Assembly (NCBI GenBank): GCA_031553775.1
Contig: JAVBLA010000033.1
Span: 1-21,639 of the forward strand
Length of the DNA stretch: 21,639 bases
Origin: JAISFI01 sp031553775
GTDB taxonomy: Bacteria; Bacteroidota; Bacteroidia; Bacteroidales; Azobacteroidaceae
Direction of reading: 5' to 3'
The notes below the pieces were generated by a model that was given only the letters and a program-made list of their open reading frames with translations, searched no databases and had not been told where the DNA came from. The translations under genes and the position numbers were made by a program. Shown piece after piece: positions 16,719 through 21,639 of the stretch (the first letter of the stretch is position 1; every line of letters starts with the position of its first letter).

Positions 16719-17700
16719 TGATTGAAGGCTTCCTGCTTTTGAGTGAGAGGGCCACAATACCGAAAAGGCCACAGATCACCACCCAAATAGACTGGAAAGC
16801 AAAAACGGCTGTAGCAAAAGCTTTCGCCTGTTCGCTTTCTACCATGAACGAGCATAATCCGAATACCGTAGCAGCCTGCCAGGGACCTAATCCTCCGTTG
16901 GAAGGAATTCCCATACTGATACTGCTAATGGCAAAGATGAACAATCCGGCGGCAATTCCCAGTCCGGAAGTAAAATCAAAAGCAAAGAAAGTAATATATA
17001 AATATAAAAAATAGGAAATCCAGATACCGAAAGTGTACACGATGAACCTTCTTTTTTCTTTCATTCCCCAAACCATTTTCATATCGTTCCACATAGATGT
17101 GAGGAAATTCCGGATTTTTTTGACGATGAAATTCTCTTTGAAAAAAATAATAATTACAGCTATCAGAACCAATACTCCCAAACATCCCGCATAAAAAACC
17201 GGGGAGGTAAGAAATGCCGGAAGATTGAACAATTCCCGGTTCTTATAGAACATGGCAGCATTTGAGAAAAATGCCAGGCAAAAGATGAAAGCAACCATCA
17301 ATGTATCGAACAAACGGTCGATAATCAATGTTCCGAGAAGTTTGGTAAATGGAATTTTTTCATTTTTGGCTATCACTCCACATCTCCATATTTCACCTGC
17401 CCGCGGCAAAGCAAAATTAACGGCATAGTTTCCCAGCACGGCATAAATCAAATTTGATTTTTTAGGTGCATATCCCAACGGTTTGATCAGCAACTCCCAA
17501 CGAAGTCCCCGGATCACGTTTCCCGACAATCCGAAGAGCAGGGAGAATGATAAGATCGCCCAATTGGCGTTTTTAATATCGCCCCATAATGCCTTGAAAT
17601 CGGTTCCTGCATACAGGAAATACAAAATCACAATCCCCAGGGCCAAAGGGAGTACTATTTGAAGGAACTTTGTAATAAACGTTTTCAATTTTGCCGACAT
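16702..17700 (-). CDS. UPF0104/LPG-synthase-TM family membrane protein (flippase-like)
   Basis: A 332-aa polytopic inner-membrane protein of the lysylphosphatidylglycerol-synthase transmembrane family (the MprF/AglD flippase-like fold). Several hydrophobic segments are visible, for example IVLPLALGIVILYFLY near residue 20 and LLGTLIIDRLFDTLMVAFIFCLAFF near 120-145. The family motif NYAVNFALPRAGEIWR lies at about 91-106, followed by the RLFD motif near 129. No lysyl-transfer domain is attached, so the likely role is lipid or glycolipid translocation; the substrate is unknown. The start is placed at ATG 17700 (MSAKLKTFITKF). Upstream codons are open to 17889, but they are soluble, unlike the family, and would overlap the divergent rsmA gene. 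First gene of the minus-strand unit. Confidence 0.85.
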   Translation of the reverse strand: MSAKLKTFITKFLQIVLPLALGIVILYFLYAGTDFKALWGDIKNANWAILSFSLLFGLSGNVIRGLRWELLIKPLGYAPKKSNLIYAVLGNYAVNFALPRAGEIWRCGVIAKNEKIPFTKLLGTLIIDRLFDTLMVAFIFCLAFFSNAAMFYKNRELFNLPAFLTSPVFYAGCLGVLVLIAVIIIFFKENFIVKKIRNFLTSMWNDMKMVWGMKEKRRFIVYTFGIWISYFLYLYITFFAFDFTSGLGIAAGLFIFAISSISMGIPSNGGLGPWQAATVFGLCSFMVESEQAKAFATAVFAFQSIWVVICGLFGIVALSLKSRKPSINDNDQ

Positions 17701-17726
17701 TAACGAAGTATTGTGAAAAAAATATG

Positions 17727-17734
17727 TACTTTTG
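17727..17734 (+). promoter_or_regulatory. Candidate -7 element for rsmA
   Basis: TACTTTTG is an exact TAnnTTTG match in the 91-bp divergent gap, 57 bp upstream of the rsmA ATG. A TTG at 17711-17713 is closer than the usual -33 spacing, so only the -7 box is convincing. Confidence 0.42.
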
Positions 17735-17791
17735 TCCTCGCAGCCTGCAAAGGTAATCATTTTTTCGATAATTTGGTTAAAAATTGTGTGA

Positions 17792-18583
17792 ATGAAACAG
17801 GTACGTCCTAAAAAATCTCTCGGACAGCATTTTCTCAAAGACATGGAAATTGCCCGGAAAATAGCAGATACCCTGGATGATTTCAGCAACTATCCGGTAT
17901 TGGAGGTCGGCCCCGGAACCGGTGTACTGACCCGGTTTTTATTGGAAAAAGAGATGAACCTGAAGGTTGTCGAGCTGGATTGGGAATCGGTAACATACCT
18001 GCACGGGCATTATCCGGAACTGGAAGGTAAAATCCTCGCTGAAGATTTTCTGCAGATGGATTTATCGAAAATATTCCCGGGTCCGTTCTGTGTTATCGGA
18101 AATTATCCGTATAACATTTCCAGCCAGATATTTTTTAAGGTACTGGAATATAAAGACCATATCCCCTGTTGTTCGGGAATGATCCAGAAAGAGGTAGCCG
18201 AACGTTTGGCTTCTCCTCCCGGGAAAAAATCGTACGGGATCATTACAGTGTTATTGCAATTATGGTATGATATAGAATACCTGTTTACAGTCGGGGAGCA
18301 CGTTTTCGATCCTCCGCCCAAAGTAAAGTCGGCCGTTATCCGTATGAAACGGAATACCCGCACTACTTTGGATTGCGACGAAAATCTATTGAAAACAGTT
18401 GTAAAAACGGCATTCAATCAACGCCGCAAAACCATGAGAAATTCTCTCAAACCCCTGTTGGGAAAAGAATGTGAAATTTTTCCGCTGCCCATTTTCGACA
18501 AACGTCCGGAACAACTGTCGGTGGAGCAGTTTATTGAGTTGACTAATTTGATCAGAGAACATATGAATGAAGTTAAGAGTTAA
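17792..18583 (+). CDS. rsmA: 16S rRNA (adenine1518/1519-N6) dimethyltransferase RsmA/KsgA
   Basis: A 263-aa SAM-dependent methyltransferase that dimethylates two adjacent adenosines in helix 45 of 16S rRNA during late 30S assembly. The N-terminal KKSLGQHFLKD (7-17) is diagnostic. SAM motif I is VLEVGPGTG (36-44), the acidic ribose-binding residue is in VVELD (59-63), and catalytic motif IV is NYPYNIS (104-110), where Tyr at the second position replaces the common Leu/Ile. The C-terminal helical domain includes FDPPPKVKSAVIRM and AFNQRRKTMRNSL. The final codons (V-K-S-stop) lie inside a heptamer repeat array, so the extreme C-terminus appears shaped by the repeat. Divergent from the UPF0104-family gene. 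Confidence 0.97.
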   Translation: MKQVRPKKSLGQHFLKDMEIARKIADTLDDFSNYPVLEVGPGTGVLTRFLLEKEMNLKVVELDWESVTYLHGHYPELEGKILAEDFLQMDLSKIFPGPFCVIGNYPYNISSQIFFKVLEYKDHIPCCSGMIQKEVAERLASPPGKKSYGIITVLLQLWYDIEYLFTVGEHVFDPPPKVKSAVIRMKRNTRTTLDCDENLLKTVVKTAFNQRRKTMRNSLKPLLGKECEIFPLPIFDKRPEQLSVEQFIELTNLIREHMNEVKS

Positions 18584-18660
18584 GAGTTAAGAGTTAAGAG
18601 TTGATTTCCCAAATTCCGGTAATTTTAACTCTTAACTCTTAACTCTTAATTCTTAACTCT
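18571..18660. repeat. Inverted heptamer tandem array (GTTAAGA) overlapping the rsmA stop
   Basis: The left arm (18571-18602) is about 4.4 tandem copies of GTTAAGA. The right arm (18627-18658, trailing to 18660) is the same heptamer inverted (TCTTAAC). The arms pair over 32 positions with a single exception (C to T at 18650, which still wobble-pairs in RNA) around a 24-nt loop. The rsmA stop TAA (18581-18583) lies inside the left arm. There is no convincing T-tract after the hairpin, so it is not a classic terminator, though the RNA structure could protect or end the rsmA message. Confidence 0.9.
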
Positions 18661-18666
18661 AAAAAC

Positions 18667-18670
18667 GGAG
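18667..18670 (+). promoter_or_regulatory. Shine-Dalgarno-like GGAG before the CorA gene
   Basis: GGAG sits 6 nt upstream of ATG 18677. It is framed by AAAAAC and TTTTTT, which could close a weak hairpin with GGAG in the loop. It supports the chosen start. A recognisable SD is notable because most genes in this window lack one. Confidence 0.5.
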
Positions 18671-18676
18671 TTTTTT

Positions 18677-19615
18677 ATGTCAGGAATCAGACTATTTTAT
18701 CACAAAGACGGAGTCATCAGGGTAAGCCGCAGCATCGACTTCCTGAAGAAGACGCCGACCGATCAGTTTCTTTGGATCGACCTGAACGATGTAGACGAAG
18801 AAATCGAAACCCAGTTGGAAGATTATCTGAAAATCTATATCCAGGAAGAAGAAGAAATGATCGAGATCGAGACATCTTCCCGTTACATAGAAACGTCGGA
18901 TACCCTGGTGGTCAATACCAACTTCCTGCTGAATAATTTTGTCCGCGAGCCGGTCTCTTTTATTATCAAAAACGGGATCTTAGTGTCTGTCAGGGGTGAA
19001 GATCTTATTTCTTTCAACGAAACCATCAAGAAATTATCGGCGAACCCGCGCAGTTTCCCGACCGGATATCATGTTTTCCTCGGTCTTTTTGAGACACGGC
19101 TGGAATTCGATGCCGATATGATCGAGGACATTACCCTGGAAATTACAAACCTGAGTAACAGTATCCAGGATGCAGATGAAGACTCGCTGTTGCAAATCAA
19201 GAACTTACAGGAACGCACCATGTTGCTCCGGGAAAATATCATCGACAAGCAGCGGGCCATTTCCAATATGTTGAAAAGTGACCTGATCCCGGACGAATTA
19301 CGTCCCAAACTGACTATTCTGATCAAAGACATCAACTCCCTGCTGGAACACATCCGCTTTGGTTTCGACCGCCTGGACTACCTGCAGGATACCTTCCTCG
19401 GTTTTGTTAATATCGAACAGAATAAGATCATCAAGATATTTACGGTGGTATCCGTAATCTTCATGCCACCTACCCTGATTGCCAGTATTTACGGAATGAA
19501 CTTCAATATCATGCCCGAAATCAGCTGGAAATACGGTTACCTGTTCGCAATCGGGTTGATGCTGGTCTCATCCCTGTCTATTTTGTATTTCTTTAAGAAG
19601 AAAAAATGGCTGTAG
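18677..19615 (+). CDS. corA: CorA-family divalent cation (Mg2+/Co2+) channel
   Basis: A 312-aa member of the CorA metal-ion transporter family, forming a homopentameric inner-membrane channel. The N-terminal cytoplasmic alpha/beta domain (about 1-150) is followed by long helices rich in charged residues (about 140-245, e.g. FETRLEFDADMIEDITLEITNL, split here as two family-typical helices). Two C-terminal transmembrane segments follow. The universal YGMNF motif (GMN at 273-275) ends TM1, and the short loop NIMPEISWKYG leads to TM2. The positive tail KKKKWL is typical. The length fits the family. Start at ATG 18677 is supported by a GGAG at correct spacing. Separated from rsmA by the inverted heptamer array, which probably isolates the two transcripts. 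Mg2+ is the default substrate; other divalent metals are possible. Confidence 0.93.
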   Translation: MSGIRLFYHKDGVIRVSRSIDFLKKTPTDQFLWIDLNDVDEEIETQLEDYLKIYIQEEEEMIEIETSSRYIETSDTLVVNTNFLLNNFVREPVSFIIKNGILVSVRGEDLISFNETIKKLSANPRSFPTGYHVFLGLFETRLEFDADMIEDITLEITNLSNSIQDADEDSLLQIKNLQERTMLLRENIIDKQRAISNMLKSDLIPDELRPKLTILIKDINSLLEHIRFGFDRLDYLQDTFLGFVNIEQNKIIKIFTVVSVIFMPPTLIASIYGMNFNIMPEISWKYGYLFAIGLMLVSSLSILYFFKKKKWL

Positions 19616-19701
19616 AAATGATTTTCCGGTGGATTTAAGCGACTTACCAGAAGTATAAACATTCTAGATCTTTAATAAATAGTACTTTTAAAATTTGAGT
19701 T

Positions 19702-20865
19702 ATGAGAAAAACAATTTGGTTGTGCGCGATGGCCGCTATTATGATGATTTCCTGCGGTGGCAGCAAAAAGCAAGAAGCTCCGGCTGAAACAAACGCAGCA
19801 GAAACTCCGACCTTGTCGGGTTTGTATGTTTCCAAGTTCAAAGGCACTGTTTCCGGAAAAGAAACAAGCCTGTATGTGATGAAAAATACCGCCGGAATGG
19901 AGGTATGTGTCACCAACTTCGGAGGAAGGATCGTATCTGTAATGGTTCCCGACAAAAACGGGGAAATGAAAGATGTGGTACTCGGATTCGATTCTATCGA
20001 AGCTTTCCTGAATAACGATTCCAATTTCGGCGCCCTGATCGGTCGTTACGGCAACCGTATCGCTTTGGGTAAATTCAAATTAGACGGTGTGGAATATTCT
20101 TTGCCTATCAACAATGGAAAGAATTCCCTGCATGGCGGACCGAACGGTTTTCATAACCAATATTTCGATATCCAACAACCGGACGACACTACACTGGTAT
20201 GCTCTTATGTATCTGCCGACGGTGAAGCCGGATATCCGGGAGAACTGCAGGTAAAAGTAACTTACACGCTTACAGGCAATAACGCTATTGCTATCGCTTA
20301 CGAAGCGGAAACTTCCAAACCGACCGTAGTGAATCTGACCAACCACTCATATTTCAACCTGTCGGGCGATCCGAACAACACGATCCTGGATCATGTATTA
20401 TTTATCAACGCCGACCGGTATACTCCGGTGAAAAAAGACCTGATCCCGACCGGCAAGGTAGATCCGGTAAAAGGTACTCCGCTTGATTTCACAACAGCTA
20501 CTGTTATAGGAGACCGCATTGACGATCCGTCCGAACAAATCAAATTCGGACGTGGATATGATCACAACTGGGTATTCAAAGCCGATAACAATCCTTCTAC
20601 GGTTGCCTGCGAATTGTATTGCCCTGCTACCGGTATTTCCATGGAGGTGTATACCAGCGAACCGGCTGTTCAATTCTATTCCGGTAACTTCCTGAATGGT
20701 TCTCAGGCCGGTAAAAAAGGTATCGCTTATCAACAAAGGACTGCTTTGTGTCTGGAAACGCAACATTATCCCGATTCTCCGAATCAGCCGTCTTTCCCGA
20801 GTACGGTATTGAAACCGGGAGAAAAATATACGAGCCTTTGTATTTATAAATTTGGGGTGAAATAA
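19702..20865 (+). CDS. galM: Aldose 1-epimerase (mutarotase), lipoprotein
   Basis: A 387-aa galactose-mutarotase-fold enzyme interconverting alpha and beta anomers of free aldoses. An N-terminal lipoprotein signal (MRKTIWLCAMAAIMMISC, Cys18) followed by GGSKKQEAPAE places it in the envelope, probably periplasmic. Family signatures: TNFGGRIVSVMVPD (71-84), IGRYGNRI (113-120), LHGGPNGF with His144, NLTNHSYFNLSG with His215, Asp287 in GYDHNWVF, and the catalytic base Glu352 in LETQHYPDSPNQP. All catalytic positions expected from Lactococcus GalM are present. An upstream TACTTTTA at 19683-19690 is a weak -7 candidate. It could support sugar uptake after extracellular glycan breakdown, but no glycan locus adjoins it directly. 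Confidence 0.95.
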   Translation: MRKTIWLCAMAAIMMISCGGSKKQEAPAETNAAETPTLSGLYVSKFKGTVSGKETSLYVMKNTAGMEVCVTNFGGRIVSVMVPDKNGEMKDVVLGFDSIEAFLNNDSNFGALIGRYGNRIALGKFKLDGVEYSLPINNGKNSLHGGPNGFHNQYFDIQQPDDTTLVCSYVSADGEAGYPGELQVKVTYTLTGNNAIAIAYEAETSKPTVVNLTNHSYFNLSGDPNNTILDHVLFINADRYTPVKKDLIPTGKVDPVKGTPLDFTTATVIGDRIDDPSEQIKFGRGYDHNWVFKADNNPSTVACELYCPATGISMEVYTSEPAVQFYSGNFLNGSQAGKKGIAYQQRTALCLETQHYPDSPNQPSFPSTVLKPGEKYTSLCIYKFGVK

Positions 20866-20890
20866 ACCGATCGGTTATTTTGAAAAATAG

Positions 20891-20930
20891 AAAACTGCTG
20901 CAGGGTGATTGATCTTGTGGCAGTTTTTTT
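20891..20930 (+). terminator. Intrinsic terminator after galM
   Basis: AAAACTGC (20891-20898) pairs with GCAGTTTT (20920-20927) and is followed by a T-run to 20930. The 21-nt loop can pair further internally (TGCA with TGTG-type contacts). A separate 12-bp palindrome AACCGATCGGTT (20865-20876) overlaps the galM stop codon. Confidence 0.75.
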
Positions 20931-20963
20931 ATTTAATGAATATCCCTATTTAATTTGTTAATT

Positions 20964-21053
20964 TCATTCTTTTATTCCGTGAGCCTCTTTTTCTTCTTCA
21001 TATTTATCATCAATAATCTTAAAGGGAAGATTAATCTTCTCTATTTTTATTAT
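20964..21053 (-). pseudogene. Possible C-terminal gene remnant (no start codon)
   Basis: Downstream of the small membrane-protein stop, a minus-strand frame without an ATG reads IEKINLPFKIIDDKYEEEKE and then AHGIKE before a TGA at 20964. Its acidic/lysine composition and 'IEK...DDKYEEE' pattern loosely echo 'IEKDFLSLDERYQK' in the preceding protein. It may be the tail of a decayed tandem paralog or a frameshifted extension. It is short, so chance is quite possible. Confidence 0.2.
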
Positions 21054-21445
21054 TCAAATGCATAAAGCCGGAATAACATAAATGTAAGAACAGGGACTAT
21101 GAGAATAATTGTATATATTATCCAATTAATTAGTTTTTGATATCTTTCATCTAAAGATAAAAAATCTTTTTCAATAGATGAAATATCTTTATATTTATAA
21201 TATCTGAAAGCCAATACAAAAGGGATTAATAAATGCAGTATAAACCAGCTATAGGGTAAATTTTTAACAAATAATATACTTATCCTATTTTTTATTATTA
21301 ATCCCATTACTGAAATAATAATAATAAAAGTAACCCAAAGAGAAATAAATAAAAAGGCACTCCAACGGGCATCACTTTTTTCTCGATTTAAGATTTTATA
21401 GCTAAATCGATAAATAATGTACATGAAATAATCTAAAATATTCAT
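21050..21445 (-). CDS. Small hypothetical multi-pass membrane protein
   Basis: I do not recognise a named family. The 131-residue product shows three hydrophobic segments: about 29-52 (SAFLFISLWVTFIIIISVMG), about 65-82 (YSWFILHLLIPFVLAF) and about 105-127 (LINWIIYTIILIVPVLTFML). A charged loop IEKDFLSLDERYQK lies between the last two. The N-terminus is aromatic and basic (MNILDYFMYIIYRFSYKIL). It is visibly AT-richer than the upstream housekeeping genes and borders an insertion sequence, consistent with accessory DNA. Small Bacteroidales membrane proteins of similar layout are common and of unknown function. It could equally be an immunity-type protein, but no partner toxin is visible. Confidence 0.6.
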   Translation of the reverse strand: MNILDYFMYIIYRFSYKILNREKSDARWSAFLFISLWVTFIIIISVMGLIIKNRISILFVKNLPYSWFILHLLIPFVLAFRYYKYKDISSIEKDFLSLDERYQKLINWIIYTIILIVPVLTFMLFRLYAFE

Positions 21446-21499
21446 TGGATGTAAGGTACAATTAAAATATTAATAATGAAATGGACTTACCATATAATC

Positions 21500-21514
21500 C
21501 AGGGCAAACGCATC
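21500..21514. repeat. Probable terminal inverted repeat of an ISAs1-family element
   Basis: CAGGGCAAACGCATC abuts the stop codon of the transposase fragment (stop at 21515-21517). Its position exactly at the 3' end of the transposase gene and its CAGGG start fit my memory of ISAs1-type ends. The element would therefore run rightward from 21500, and the bases just left of it (near 21490-21499) would hold one copy of the target-site duplication. The partner repeat is outside the window. Confidence 0.5.
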
Positions 21515-21639
21515 TTAATTTGTTAGGATTTTCAATAAATAATCATTATTCCATCCCGCGTCAAGTCTTTTTCCCTTCACACTTCTTTTCTTAGAGTTTT
21601 CATTTTTAATCAAATTAAGCGCAATCCGATTGATCATTG
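21515..21639 (-). mobile_element. ISAs1-family transposase, C-terminal fragment (cut by window edge)
   Basis: The minus strand from the right edge encodes 40 visible residues ending in TAA at 21515. They begin MINRIALNLIKNEN, continue SKKRSVKGKRLDAGWNNDYL and end LKILTN. This matches the characteristic C-terminus of ISAs1-family (H-repeat-associated) DDE transposases, of the form 'RRIALNLLK-E-S-KRSIKGKRLKAGWD-DYLLKIL'. The start is beyond the window, so whether the gene is intact cannot be judged. The Met at 21637 is internal to the family alignment and not the real start. Confidence 0.82.

Noticed and set aside
17701..17889. Longer N-terminus for the UPF0104 membrane protein
   Set aside because: The extra 63 residues are non-hydrophobic, unlike the family, and would overlap divergent rsmA; ATG 17700 is preferred.
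18571..18660. CRISPR-like array
   Set aside because: The units are 7 bp with no spacers and are inverted in the second half; no cas genes are nearby.
21481..21594. 37-codon plus-strand frame starting MDLPYNPGQ
   Set aside because: It lies opposite the recognisable transposase C-terminus and across the proposed IS end.

Overview
The window looks like a chromosomal segment of a Bacteroidales bacterium. The evidence is an ECF-sigma/FecR/SusC/SusD locus, TAnnTTTG-type -7 promoter elements, and two proteins with type IX secretion (T9SS) C-terminal sorting domains. Classical Bacteroides lack T9SS, so a gut or oral Odoribacteraceae/Porphyromonadaceae-like host is my best guess, an inference from gene content only.

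Layout. (1) 1-341 is non-coding and full of palindromes. (2) 342-2585 (minus) is a secreted lysyl-endopeptidase-like serine protease with a T9SS-like C-terminus. (3) About 415 bp of divergent intergenic DNA follows. (4) 3001-13350 (plus) is a five-gene polysaccharide-utilization locus: ECF sigma factor, FecR anti-sigma factor, SusC-type TonB-dependent transducer with an STN domain, SusD lipoprotein, and a 1015-aa GH85-type endo-beta-N-acetylglucosaminidase with GEVED-like and T9SS domains. It ends at a strong bidirectional terminator (13363-13406). (5) 13452-17700 (minus) is a tight four-gene unit, listed 5' to 3': UPF0104/LPG-synthase-TM membrane protein, nitronate monooxygenase/FabK-like flavoprotein, ABC-F ATPase with a degenerate second domain, and AlkD-type DNA glycosylase. 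(6) 17792-20865 (plus) holds rsmA, a CorA-type transporter and a lipoprotein aldose 1-epimerase. A 32-bp inverted array of heptamer repeats separates rsmA from corA and contains the rsmA stop codon. (7) 20866-21639 is AT-rich. It holds an orphan small membrane protein and, at the right edge, the C-terminal end of an ISAs1-family transposase with a probable IS terminus.

How the genes work together. In the utilization locus, SusC/SusD would bind and import an oligosaccharide. The STN domain would report substrate to FecR across the envelope, releasing the ECF sigma factor to raise susCD-enzyme expression. The GH85 enzyme would cut the chitobiose core of N-glycans outside the cell after T9SS export. 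The divergent T9SS-type protease suggests that host glycoprotein is attacked on both its peptide and its glycan. The downstream genes are ordinary housekeeping functions. The most unusual items are the GH18-like 'DGINYNWE' active-site motif of the GH85 enzyme, the ABC-F protein with no recognisable P-loop in its second domain, the heptamer inverted array at the rsmA stop, and the IS edge, which is too short to be seen as an ordinary gene.
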